From a virus: a DNA stretch of 25,123 nucleotides. The stretch is taken from IMG/VR virus record IMGVR_UViG_3300025132_000270, positions 1 through 25,123 of that record; one strand, 5' to 3'. Below the pieces are notes generated by a model. That model saw nothing but the letters and a program-made list of their open reading frames with translations. It made no database searches and was not told the origin of the DNA. Each line of letters starts with the position of its first letter. Within the stretch, counting starts at the first letter, position 1. Of this stretch, positions 12,162-20,069 are shown in pieces. A program made the position numbers and the translations under genes.

Positions 12162-15083
12162 ATGGCATTAACAAAATTAACAAACCCGGATTTATTTGAC
12201 TTTAGCGACTTGAATACAGCGTTGCAATTACCTACAGGAGATACGGCAAGCAGGCCTGGGTCGCCAAGCACAGGAGAGTGGAGATATAATACCGATGAGA
12301 AATATGTAGAGTTTTGGGATGGATCAGCCTGGAGACAGATAGACACTGAAGCGCTACCCAACCCTGATGAATTTCCTTCTGAGCACTTTAGCGTAAACAC
12401 TTATACCGGCACAGGCACTACACAAACCATAGACGCTAAGTTTGTTGAAGCTGCAAATTTTAATGGAAGTAGTTCAGTAATTACATTACCTTCAAGTGTA
12501 AACCAAAGCAATAATTTTTCTTGGTCTTGTTGGGTCTATTTTAATAGTTTAACTGATTATGATACACTTATCGGTTTACAAGATATTTACAGAAATTATT
12601 TAGATATTTTAGCTAATGGAACTGTTGGATTTTTTGATGGCAACCAGTTATCTTCGCCTTCAGGAACTATTACTACATCAACTTGGTATAACATAGTGAT
12701 TACAAAAAACAGTACACTTGCTGGAGGTAAAGCAAGAATTATGTATGTTAATGGAACAGAAGTAGCAAGTGATACAACTACAACTAGTTCTATTTCAGGT
12801 ACAGGTAGTGGATTAAACTTAATTGGGGCTTATAATAGTGTAGGTAGTACAAGCGCTTATTTAGATGGAAAAATAGATCAAGTAAGATTTTTTAACACAG
12901 CGCTAACACCCGCTCAAGCCGAAGATTGTTATACAGACGAAACAACAACAACTGCTGCTACTCTTAATTTTCCGGCAGGAGCAGGTTGTATAGCTGCTTA
13001 TCAGTTAGATGGTGACGCTTCAGATTTAAGCGGTACCTATGGAGGAGTTACAACAGACATTGGGTATACAGGATTAAAATTCCAACCGGATTTTGTGTGG
13101 ATAAAGGCAAGAAATGGAACAGGGCAGCCAACACTTTTTGATTCAATTAGAGGCGTAGAGTATTATTTAGAAACTAATAGTACTGCTGATGAACAATATT
13201 ATCCAGGATATGGCTTAACTGCTTTTGGTACTACTAGTTTTAGTGTATCAGATATAGCGAATGGAGGTTATAGAGTAAATGGAGCTAGCGGAGGTCTGTA
13301 TTCAGGAACACCTCCTGATTATGTAGCTTGGTGCTGGAAAGCGGGAGGAGCTCCAACAGCCACAAATTCAGCAGGTGCAGGTGTAGCGCCTACACCAGGA
13401 AGTGTTATGATAGACGGAGTTTCTTCAACAGCAGCTTTAGCAGGTAATGTTCAGGCTGAAAAAATGTCTGTTAATACTGCTGCTCAATTTTCAATAGTAA
13501 ATTTTATAAGTCAAACAGGTTCAACTAACCAAGTTCCTCACGGATTAAATGGAGTTCCTGATTTATTTATTTTCAAGAGAACTGATAGTTCAGAAAGTTG
13601 GTGGACATATACGCAGGTTATTGATGGTAGTTTAGATTATTTTACATTGAATACTGATGATTTAAAGAGCGACGCAACAGAAACAGCACCAACAGCTACA
13701 ACCGTTTATCAACCAACATCTTCATCAGGAAGAGATTATATACTTTACTGTTTTAAAAACGTAGATGGTTATCAGAGAGTGAGCACCTACTTAGGGTCAG
13801 GAAGCGCCGCCGGTAATTATGTTTACACTACCGACGATGGCACAGCAACAGGTGCCAATGGGTTTGAGCCTGCATTTTTAATGATTAAAAAAAGCGATGG
13901 TACAGGTGATTGGATGATTATCGACAATAAAAGAAGCCCAGCCAACCCAAGGGCTCATGAACTTTTTCCTAATGAAGATGATGTGGAAAACGATTTAATA
14001 GCTGTTGATTTTTATACCAACGGCTTTGAATTAGTTACTACAGACGTTGATTATAATGAGTCCGCAAAGACTTATTTATATTTGGCAATAGCTGCTAACA
14101 AAGACTCTTCAGTTCCAACTTTAGCTAATAGTTTTAATGCCACATTATTTACACCGACAAATACTTCTGATCCATTATCTGTTTACGCGGATTTTAAACC
14201 TGATTTTGTATGGTCAAAATATTTAGGTTCAACTCCTTCTGTAACAAGTCATTATTTAGTAGATTCTCAAAGAGGGTTGTCTTCTTTAATGTATTCAGAT
14301 AGAACTGATGCGGCATATACTGCTAGTTATTATGTGAAATCGTTTGATCCAAACGGAATAACATATATAAATAATTTATTTAACAGAACGGGTACGGATA
14401 CTGCAGTAGCTTGGTTTTGGAAAGCAGGAGGATTAGGAACTATTAATAATGATGGAGCCACTACAAGTGTAGTGTCTGCCAATGCTGAAGCTGGATTTAG
14501 CATCGTAAAATATGTGGGCCCGGCAGGAAATTCTACAGTCGGTCATGGTTTAGGGGCTCCGCCTCGGATGGTGATTCAAAAGCAATATACCGCATCAACT
14601 GATTGGTATGTTTATTTCCCAGAAAATGTAATTGATGCAAATCTTAATTATATGGAGCTCAACGATACTGTTGGTATTACGTCCACCACTTCCACTAATC
14701 CTAATTCTACAATTATTAATACTGCAGCTTCGGGACCAATTGTTGCATATTGCTTTGCAGACGTTACGAATTATATGAAGATAGATACATATTCAGGGAG
14801 TGGGGTAAGTGGAAAGCAAATTACAGGATTAGGGTTTACTCCTAAATTTGTAATGATAAAAAGAGTAAATAACACTGACGCTTTTAGCAGTTGGTATATG
14901 TTTGATAATGTCCGGCTAAATGGAATATATTCCGATCAATTAGAAGCAAATACAAACGCAGCGGAATCATCAGTTACTTATGTTTCTTTTTTTAGTGGAA
15001 GTGGTGGCGGATTTCAACTGGACACAACAGCTTCAAATTTAAATAATAGCGGTAGTGAATTTGTATATATTGCAATTGGATAA
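12162..15083 (+). CDS. Large modular tail fibre with LamG-like lectin domain, 973 aa
   Basis: N-terminal anchor-like module: LQLPTGDTASRPG, GEWRYNT and EFWDGSAW (21-58). About 95-275 forms a LamG/concanavalin-A-like domain (AANFNGSSSVITLPSS at its start, WVYFNSLTDYDTL, STWYNIVITKN, YLDGKIDQVRFFNTALTPAQ at its end), expected to bind sugars. The remainder contains at least two divergent copies of a ~300-residue unit. Markers are F.PDFVW.K, then VAW(C/F)WKAGG, FSIV.(F/Y)....G....V.HGL...P......, and a closing Y(L/I)AI. The second copy ends the protein at SGSEFVYIAIG. The same units occur in marine phage fibres. Largest gene in the window and probably the main receptor-binding fibre. Confidence 0.85.
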   Translation: MALTKLTNPDLFDFSDLNTALQLPTGDTASRPGSPSTGEWRYNTDEKYVEFWDGSAWRQIDTEALPNPDEFPSEHFSVNTYTGTGTTQTIDAKFVEAANFNGSSSVITLPSSVNQSNNFSWSCWVYFNSLTDYDTLIGLQDIYRNYLDILANGTVGFFDGNQLSSPSGTITTSTWYNIVITKNSTLAGGKARIMYVNGTEVASDTTTTSSISGTGSGLNLIGAYNSVGSTSAYLDGKIDQVRFFNTALTPAQAEDCYTDETTTTAATLNFPAGAGCIAAYQLDGDASDLSGTYGGVTTDIGYTGLKFQPDFVWIKARNGTGQPTLFDSIRGVEYYLETNSTADEQYYPGYGLTAFGTTSFSVSDIANGGYRVNGASGGLYSGTPPDYVAWCWKAGGAPTATNSAGAGVAPTPGSVMIDGVSSTAALAGNVQAEKMSVNTAAQFSIVNFISQTGSTNQVPHGLNGVPDLFIFKRTDSSESWWTYTQVIDGSLDYFTLNTDDLKSDATETAPTATTVYQPTSSSGRDYILYCFKNVDGYQRVSTYLGSGSAAGNYVYTTDDGTATGANGFEPAFLMIKKSDGTGDWMIIDNKRSPANPRAHELFPNEDDVENDLIAVDFYTNGFELVTTDVDYNESAKTYLYLAIAANKDSSVPTLANSFNATLFTPTNTSDPLSVYADFKPDFVWSKYLGSTPSVTSHYLVDSQRGLSSLMYSDRTDAAYTASYYVKSFDPNGITYINNLFNRTGTDTAVAWFWKAGGLGTINNDGATTSVVSANAEAGFSIVKYVGPAGNSTVGHGLGAPPRMVIQKQYTASTDWYVYFPENVIDANLNYMELNDTVGITSTTSTNPNSTIINTAASGPIVAYCFADVTNYMKIDTYSGSGVSGKQITGLGFTPKFVMIKRVNNTDAFSSWYMFDNVRLNGIYSDQLEANTNAAESSVTYVSFFSGSGGGFQLDTTASNLNNSGSEFVYIAIG

Positions 15084-15097
15084 CTTAAATAAATAAT

Positions 15098-15397
15098 ATG
15101 GAAACAACAATTTTAATACTTATCGGATTAGTAATACTACTAATCGTAATAAACATAGTCTCAATATGGCTATCAAAAAAAGGTCTTACTAAAGACGAGA
15201 ACAATAACATGATTCCGGACATCTTAGAGCATAAATTTGCTCAAATGAAGAAAGATGTATCTAGAAAAGTAGATCGTGTCGGAGAAGAGCTTAAAGATGT
15301 TACTAAAGCTATAAAAGAAGTAGGTAATCAAATCGGAGATGTTCCAAGCGCAATGCAAGGGAAAAAAAGATCTGGTAAAAAATCTAAAAAAAGATGA
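15098..15397 (+). CDS. Single-pass membrane protein with basic coiled-coil tail, 99 aa
   Basis: A hydrophobic helix at residues 4-25 (ILILIGLVILLIVINIVSIW) is followed by SKKGLTKDENNNMIPDIL, a charged coiled coil (about 45-85) and a Lys-rich end (GKKRSGKKSKKR). Orientation is probably N-out, C-in. It opens the lysis gene cluster and overlaps the next ATG by four bases (ATGA). A holin, holin regulator or spanin-like accessory role fits the place; the sequence alone does not decide. Confidence 0.75.
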   Translation: METTILILIGLVILLIVINIVSIWLSKKGLTKDENNNMIPDILEHKFAQMKKDVSRKVDRVGEELKDVTKAIKEVGNQIGDVPSAMQGKKRSGKKSKKR

Positions 15398-15477
15398 ATT
15401 ACGTGCAAGACACTACTCTAGGGAAAATAACTGTAAACTATATTTATGTTTCATCTAACCAAAATAACTGTGACTGA
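15394..15477 (+). CDS. Possible 27-aa peptide
   Basis: ATG overlaps the stop of the preceding gene (ATGA) and gives MNYVQDTTLGKITVNYIYVS plus SNQNNCD, ending at TGA 15475-15477. It overlaps the start of the holin candidate (15446) by 32 bases in another frame. It may be a real coupling peptide that carries ribosomes to the 15446 start, or a chance frame. No homology can be claimed. Confidence 0.3.
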   Translation: MNYVQDTTLGKITVNYIYVSSNQNNCD

Positions 15478-15619
15478 TATAAAAGTTTATGCGCTAACGG
15501 CTGGAGCCCTAGCCACTTCAATGACGGATATTGACGTTATTCTTAAAATTATTGCTACCCTGGTAGCGATAGGATACACTTTGCATAAATGGTATATAAT
15601 GCATGGAAAAAATAAGTGA
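15446..15619 (+). CDS. Holin candidate, 57 aa
   Basis: MFHLTKITVTDIKVYALTAG begins the protein. A first hydrophobic stretch around 14-25 and a clear membrane helix around 29-46 (DVILKIIATLVAIGYTLHKW) are followed by a short basic tail (MHGKNK). Small size, two hydrophobic stretches, a charged end and direct overlap (17 bases) with the endolysin gene are the classical features of a class II phage holin, which forms lesions in the inner membrane to release the lysin. A competing holin candidate lies at 16132. Too short to be noticed by long-ORF methods but well supported by context. Confidence 0.68.
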   Translation: MFHLTKITVTDIKVYALTAGALATSMTDIDVILKIIATLVAIGYTLHKWYIMHGKNK

Positions 15620-16064
15620 GCACGTATCGTATAAAGAAGGTGTTAAATCTAATACAGCAAGTAGACTAGGTATAGAAAACACTCCAGGCTCTTACGAGCT
15701 TTCTAATATGGGAATACTAGCGGATAATATTTTTGAACCCTTAAGAAAATGGGTAGGAGGGCCTATAAAGATTAATAGTTTTTTTAGATGTGAAGATTTA
15801 AACCGAGCTATTGGCGGAAGTTCCCGATCACAACATTGCCAGGGGCGCGCGATTGACCTGGATGATACTTTTGGACATAAAACAAATGCAGAGATGTTTC
15901 AGTATATTAGAGAAAATTTAAATTTTGATCAAATTATTTGGGAGTTTGGTGATGATACTAATCCCGACTGGGTTCACGTGAGCTATGTATCCGAAAGCGA
16001 AAATAGAGGCAGAGCGTTAAAGGCTGTAAAAGAAAACGGAAAAACTAGCTATAAAGTAATATGA
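15603..16064 (+). CDS. Endolysin: M15-type zinc D,D- or L,D-peptidase, 153 aa
   Basis: Cuts peptide cross-links or stems of peptidoglycan at the end of infection. The M15 zinc motif is visible: SQHCQGRAIDLD gives ligands His78 and Asp85, and PDWVHVSYV gives His125, with Asp122 three residues before it where M15 enzymes keep an acidic catalytic residue. Residues 50-68 (WVGGPIKINSFFRCEDLNR) match the preceding part of the family, in which an S-x-x-R pattern is usual. The length is that of a single-domain phage lysin, with no cell-wall-binding domain. No signal peptide, so release depends on a holin. It overlaps the holin candidate before it and, by four bases, the membrane peptide after it. Confidence 0.9.
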   Translation: MEKISEHVSYKEGVKSNTASRLGIENTPGSYELSNMGILADNIFEPLRKWVGGPIKINSFFRCEDLNRAIGGSSRSQHCQGRAIDLDDTFGHKTNAEMFQYIRENLNFDQIIWEFGDDTNPDWVHVSYVSESENRGRALKAVKENGKTSYKVI

Positions 16065-16135
16065 AAATAATTTTAAAATCTGCGCTTTACGGCTTATTAA
16101 TTTTTTATGTTAGTTTAATTTATATAACATCATGA
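16061..16135 (+). CDS. 24-aa membrane peptide in the lysis cassette
   Basis: MKIILKSALYGLLIFYVSLI plus YITS: two positive residues followed by one long hydrophobic helix, that is a minimal membrane peptide. It overlaps the endolysin stop (ATGA, 16061-16064) and the next gene start (ATGA, 16132-16135), so exact fit on both sides supports translation. The place right behind the lysin is where phages often encode spanins or holin regulators, but it is too short to span the periplasm. Confidence 0.6.
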   Translation: MKIILKSALYGLLIFYVSLIYITS

Positions 16136-16629
16136 GTAAACCTAAGAAAAAATTTGGACAAACTACAGTAGGTCGGCTTTTAAAAGCATCGGTAGGACTT
16201 ATTAACCCTACATTAGGAAAAATTATACAAGGAGATATGTCGGTGGAACAAGTCGTCTCTTCTATTAAAAACTCAGACGCCCCCGCAGAAGATAAAATTA
16301 GAGCTCAAGAAATGGTGTTAGAAGCTTATGAAGCGGAAGTAGCAGATCGAGCCAGCGCTAGGCAGCGTGAAATGGCGGCATTAGCTGCCGGGTCTAATGA
16401 TATACTTTTTAAAACCGTGGGATGGGGAATCACGATTTGTTTTGTCGGTGTTGTAGCCGGAGCGATAGGTTTGTGGGAAGTGCCAGAAGAATCCCAAAGG
16501 CTATTTGATATGGGTTTTGGAGCGGTAGTGGCGGCTTTTACTCAAGTTATTGGATATTATTTTGGATCTTCAGCAGGAAGTAAACATAAAACTAACATGA
16601 TGAGTGATGGCCAAAACAATCAACTATAA
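16132..16629 (+). CDS. Holin of the GTA/3TM type, 165 aa
   Basis: The N-terminal half is soluble and charged (FGQTTVGRLLKASVGLINPT, then AQEMVLEAYEAEVADRASAR). The C-terminal half has hydrophobic segments at about 95-114 (TVGWGITICFVGVVAGAIGL) and 127-147 (MGFGAVVAAFTQVIGYYFGS), closing with YFGSSAGSKHKT. The AR.RE...A....D...K..G..I.........VIGYYFGSS.GSK.K pattern is that of phage holins of the 3TM family (GTA holin type), as I recall it. It follows the endolysin within the lysis cassette. Two other small membrane proteins compete for the holin role, so the group may act as holin plus regulators. Confidence 0.75.
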   Translation: MSKPKKKFGQTTVGRLLKASVGLINPTLGKIIQGDMSVEQVVSSIKNSDAPAEDKIRAQEMVLEAYEAEVADRASARQREMAALAAGSNDILFKTVGWGITICFVGVVAGAIGLWEVPEESQRLFDMGFGAVVAAFTQVIGYYFGSSAGSKHKTNMMSDGQNNQL

Positions 16630-16744
16630 TACCCATAAAACAAAGTCTAAAATTAGAAGACCTGGAGTTCACTCTAAAACCAAAACTTCTTCTTTAAAGT
16701 CGTCTAAAAACTATCGCAAACTCTATAAAGGACAAGGGCGTTAA
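16607..16744 (+). CDS. Small very basic protein, 45 aa
   Basis: MAKTINYNTHKTKSKIRRPG followed by VHSKTKTSSLKSSKNYRKLY and KGQGR. More than a quarter of the residues are Lys or Arg; no acidic residue is seen. It overlaps the holin gene by 23 bases in another frame. The RRPGVHSKTKTS.LKSSKNY.K.Y.GQGR pattern seems familiar from phages of Bacteroidetes. It resembles the 4574-6618 island in composition, so it may be the same class of nucleic-acid- or capsid-binding proteins. It ends the late transcript just before a new promoter. Confidence 0.7.
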   Translation: MAKTINYNTHKTKSKIRRPGVHSKTKTSSLKSSKNYRKLYKGQGR

Positions 16745-16752
16745 ATAATTTG

Positions 16753-16760
16753 TATCTTTA
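16753..16760 (+). promoter_or_regulatory. Promoter -7 box TATCTTTA for the packaging/head operon
   Basis: One mismatch to TAnnTTTG, 22 bases before the ATG at 16783. The leader contains AAATCAAATCTA, repeated before the scaffold gene. The position fixes the start of the next gene: a possible upstream TTG at 16750 would precede the transcript. Confidence 0.55.
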
Positions 16761-16782
16761 TATTCAAATTAAATCAAATCTA

Positions 16783-17007
16783 ATGGATATAAGGAAAATT
16801 TCTGTAGGTCCAGATTATAAGTCTGGCGCAATGCACTACTTGGTGGGTCAAGAAATTTTAAACGGAAAATATTTTATTCATCTTATTCAGTATATAGAAG
16901 CTTCGGGTTCAATAAAAATATGGATTCAAAGAAAAGACGAAATTCTTTTATGGAAAGAGTTTAATTCTCAAATTCCTGTTTCTATAGAATATAATATAAA
17001 CTTTTAA
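16783..17007 (+). CDS. Hypothetical beta-rich protein, 74 aa
   Basis: Start chosen at ATG 16783 (MDIRKISVGPDYKSGAMHYL), because an extension to the TTG at 16750 would run through the promoter box. The body alternates hydrophobic and polar residues (GKYFIHLIQYIEASGSIKIW), suggesting a small beta sheet with exposed aromatic residues. No family recognised. Its TAA shares its last base with the next ATG (TAATG), and the run of coupled genes continues to the large terminase, so it is a packaging-operon gene. Confidence 0.75.
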   Translation: MDIRKISVGPDYKSGAMHYLVGQEILNGKYFIHLIQYIEASGSIKIWIQRKDEILLWKEFNSQIPVSIEYNINF

Positions 17008-17570
17008 TGAAGTCACCGTTTTACTTTATTGTACAACCAATAGGAGGTAAAAGATATAACAACACTAAAAATATATCAGGCCTGGACTTTATTACGAGCT
17101 CCTCCGAAGAGGATCATAAATTTTCTAATAGAGAAGCGCTAGTTCAACAATTGCCTCTAAACTATCATGGAAATATAAGAGTTTCTGATACTCTTTTAGT
17201 TCATCATAATGTTTTCAAATACTATAACGATATGAGGGGTAGGCAACAAAGTGGTAAAAGTTATTTTAAAGATGATTTGTTTTTTATAGACAATGATCAG
17301 TTCTACATGTATAAACAAAACGGCAAATGGTATAGCCATGACCGCTATTGTTTTATAAAGCCTTTAAAAACAAAAAAATCTTTTATATTTAAAAGAGGAC
17401 AAGAAGAGCCGTTAATGGGAGAAATGAAGTATCCTAATAAGTATTTAATTTCTCAAGGAGTAGAAAAAGGTATGCCCGTTAGCTTTAAACCAGAGAGTGA
17501 ATATGAGTTTGAGGTTGATGGGGAAAAGCTGTATAGAATGTATGACCATCAAATAACTTTAATGCTATGA
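17007..17570 (+). CDS. Uncharacterised beta-barrel-like protein, possibly GroES-fold, 187 aa
   Basis: Begins MKSPFYFIVQPIGGKRYNNT. A disordered-looking loop (SGLDFITSSSEEDHKFSNRE, about 24-43) lies between two strand regions, followed by VSDTLLVHHNVFKYYNDMRG and KDDLFFIDNDQFYMYK. The order N-terminal strand with V-x-P, flexible loop, V.VSDTLLVHHNVF resembles the core of Cpn10 proteins (V.P, mobile loop, V.VGD.V....). The second half (EEPLMGEMKYPNKYLISQGV, YEFEVDGEKLYRMYDHQITL) is unknown. A GroES relationship is only a weak structural guess. I recall close relatives in other marine flavobacterial phages beside terminase genes. Overlaps its successor by four bases (ATGA). Confidence 0.6.
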   Translation: MKSPFYFIVQPIGGKRYNNTKNISGLDFITSSSEEDHKFSNREALVQQLPLNYHGNIRVSDTLLVHHNVFKYYNDMRGRQQSGKSYFKDDLFFIDNDQFYMYKQNGKWYSHDRYCFIKPLKTKKSFIFKRGQEEPLMGEMKYPNKYLISQGVEKGMPVSFKPESEYEFEVDGEKLYRMYDHQITLML

Positions 17571-17845
17571 GTTCAGAATTATTAAAAGTACAAATAATAG
17601 AAGCAGGAAGAAAAGCAGTTGAGCAGCTTATTAAAGTGGCTAAAGAAAACATTATTAAGCCTGATCCAGAGGATGAGCTAGCTGCTGATAGGCTAAAGAA
17701 TGCAGCCGCTACTAAAAAGTTAGCTATTTTTGATGCATTTGAAATACTCAACAAAATAGATGCAGAACAAGAAAACATAAACATGTCTGTTAATAATCAA
17801 AAGACCGACACAAAACAAGGCTTTGCAGAAAGAAGATCAAAATAA
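17567..17845 (+). CDS. Candidate small terminase subunit, 92 aa
   Basis: An entirely helical-looking protein (LLKVQIIEAGRKAVEQLIKV, then ADRLKNAAATKKLAIFDAFE) with a basic end (QGFAERRSK). It directly precedes and overlaps (23 bases) the large terminase gene. That is the usual position of the small terminase, which recognises viral DNA and regulates the motor. There is no obvious helix-turn-helix. The assignment is by position, size and helical content only. Confidence 0.5.
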   Translation: MSSELLKVQIIEAGRKAVEQLIKVAKENIIKPDPEDELAADRLKNAAATKKLAIFDAFEILNKIDAEQENINMSVNNQKTDTKQGFAERRSK

Positions 17846-20069
17846 AATATACAGCACAGTTGTAAACTATATACCCAGCGGTATTATAAAGCGCAAAAAC
17901 AAAGGACGCACTTGGTTTTATGGGTATAATGAAAAATATGACGTGGTTGTGATTTCTAAATCAGGCCAGATAGGAGAAGTAGTAGAGATAAGCGGGCTAC
18001 ATATAGCTCTTCCGCTCATAGATGGTAAGGGTTATAAAAGATCGGAGACAAAAGCAAATCAATATTGGGAGCGTAAACTTTTACCTAGAGAACTTTCTAG
18101 AATATCCTCTATATTTCAATGGAATGAAATGCCCTCTGCATTTAAAAATAAATGGGTGGATTATATTGAGGGAGAGTTTGATAGGCGCGAATTAGGATAT
18201 ACTTTTTATAATAATGGAAAACCAACTTATATTACCGGAGCTCATTATATGTATTTGCAATGGACTACAATAGATGTAGGGTATCCAGATTTTAGGGAAG
18301 CTAACAGAATCTTTTTTATTTATTGGGAGGCTTGTAAAGCTGATAACAGATGTTTTGGTTTAGATTATTTAAAAATCAGACGATCTGGATTTTCGTTTAT
18401 GGGTTCTTCTGAGTGTGTAAACACTGGAACTTTAGCTAAAGATGCAAGGGTAGGTATATTATCTAAAACTGGATCAGATGCTAAAAAAATGTTTACAGAT
18501 AAAGTTGTACCTATAGCCAACCGGCTACCATTTTTTTTCAAACCGATACAAGATGGAATGGATAAGCCAAAAACAGAATTAGCTTTTAGAATTCCGGCTT
18601 CTAAAATTACTAAGAAAAATATGTATGACATAGCTGATGATGAGCTTTATGGTTTGGACACCACTATAGATTGGAAGAATACGGATGAGAACTCTTATGA
18701 CGGGGAAAAGCTTTTGCTTTTAGTACATGATGAAAGCGGTAAGTGGTTAAAACCAAATAACATTTTAAACAATTGGCGAGTAACCAAGACGTGTTTAAGA
18801 CTAGGAAGCAAAATTATTGGTAAATGCATGATGGGGTCTACCTCTAATGCTCTAAATAAAGGAGGGGATAACTTTAAAAAATTATTTGAAGATTCCAATA
18901 TAGCCAACCGAAACTCAAATGGGCAAACAAAAAGCGGTATGTATTCTTTATTTATTCCTATGGAGTGGAATATGGAAGGGTTTATTGATAGGTACGGAAT
19001 GCCTGTTTTTTATAAACCAGAAAAACCAGTAATGGGGGTGGACGGTGAAATGATAACAAATGGCGCTATAGATTATTGGCAAGCTGAAGTAGACTCATTA
19101 AAAAAAGATCCTGATGCTTTAAACGAATATTACCGTCAGTTTCCTAGAAGCGTATCTCATGCATTTAGGGATGAAAGCAAATCTTCGCTGTTTAATCTGA
19201 GTAAAATATATCAACAGATTGATTACAATGATTCTTTAATAATAGGTCAGCACGTTACAACGGGCAGATTTTATTGGAAAGATGGAGTAAAAGACACAGA
19301 AGTTATATTTAGCCCAGACCCTAAAGGAAGGTTTAAAGTTTCGTGGACACCAAATAAATCATTAACAAATAAAAAACAAAATAGAAATGGCACTTACTAT
19401 CCAGTAAATGAACACATCGGAGCGTTTGGCTGTGACTCTTATGATATATCAGGCACTGTAGGTGGCAGAGGATCTAATGGAGCTTTGCATGGATTAACTA
19501 AGTTTAGCATGGAACAGGCTCCAAGCAACGAGTTTTTTCTAGAATATGTTGCTAGGCCGCAGACTGCCGAGATATTTTTTGAAGAAGTGTTAATGGCTTG
19601 TGTTTTTTACAGCATGCCTATTTTAGTTGAAAACAATAAACCAAGGCTTTTATATCATTTTAAAAACCGTGGCTACAGAGGGTTTAGTATGAATCGTCCT
19701 GATAGACATTTTAATAAACTTTCAAAAGCTGAAAAAGAGTTAGGAGGAATTCCCAATACCTCTGAAGATGTAAAGCAGTCACATGCGGCAGCTATTGAGT
19801 CATATATAGAAAAACATGTGGGTTTAGATATAGAAGGAACTTATAGATCTACTAATGATATGGGGACTATGTATTTTATGCGAACCTTAGAAGAGTGGTC
19901 TAGATTTGACATTAACAACCGAACGCATTTTGACGCGAGCATTAGCTCGGGTTTAGCAATAATGGCTAATCAAAAAAACCTTTATTTACCTGAGCAAAAA
20001 CAAACCAAAATAAATATTAACTTTGCAAGATATGGTAACAGTGGAATTTATAGTGAATTAATTAAATAG
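17823..20069 (+). CDS. terL: Terminase large subunit (TerL), 748 aa
   Basis: DNA-packaging motor and nuclease. The ATPase part shows Walker B LLLLVHDES (297-305, Asp303-Glu304) and a coupling-like motif MGSTSNA (337-343). In place of a classical GxxxxGKS loop there is RRSGFSFMGSSE (186-197), the form I associate with crAss-like phage terminases. The nuclease domain has GAFGCDSYDISGTVGGRGSN (533-552, Asp538 and Asp541), Glu603 in PILVENNK, and a C-terminal Asp-Val-Lys-Gln-Ser-His stretch as third acidic site. No ATG occurs for about 100 codons, so TTG at 17823 is taken as start, overlapping the small-terminase candidate. It is followed immediately by the portal gene. Confidence 0.88.
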   Translation: MQKEDQNKIYSTVVNYIPSGIIKRKNKGRTWFYGYNEKYDVVVISKSGQIGEVVEISGLHIALPLIDGKGYKRSETKANQYWERKLLPRELSRISSIFQWNEMPSAFKNKWVDYIEGEFDRRELGYTFYNNGKPTYITGAHYMYLQWTTIDVGYPDFREANRIFFIYWEACKADNRCFGLDYLKIRRSGFSFMGSSECVNTGTLAKDARVGILSKTGSDAKKMFTDKVVPIANRLPFFFKPIQDGMDKPKTELAFRIPASKITKKNMYDIADDELYGLDTTIDWKNTDENSYDGEKLLLLVHDESGKWLKPNNILNNWRVTKTCLRLGSKIIGKCMMGSTSNALNKGGDNFKKLFEDSNIANRNSNGQTKSGMYSLFIPMEWNMEGFIDRYGMPVFYKPEKPVMGVDGEMITNGAIDYWQAEVDSLKKDPDALNEYYRQFPRSVSHAFRDESKSSLFNLSKIYQQIDYNDSLIIGQHVTTGRFYWKDGVKDTEVIFSPDPKGRFKVSWTPNKSLTNKKQNRNGTYYPVNEHIGAFGCDSYDISGTVGGRGSNGALHGLTKFSMEQAPSNEFFLEYVARPQTAEIFFEEVLMACVFYSMPILVENNKPRLLYHFKNRGYRGFSMNRPDRHFNKLSKAEKELGGIPNTSEDVKQSHAAAIESYIEKHVGLDIEGTYRSTNDMGTMYFMRTLEEWSRFDINNRTHFDASISSGLAIMANQKNLYLPEQKQTKININFARYGNSGIYSELIK

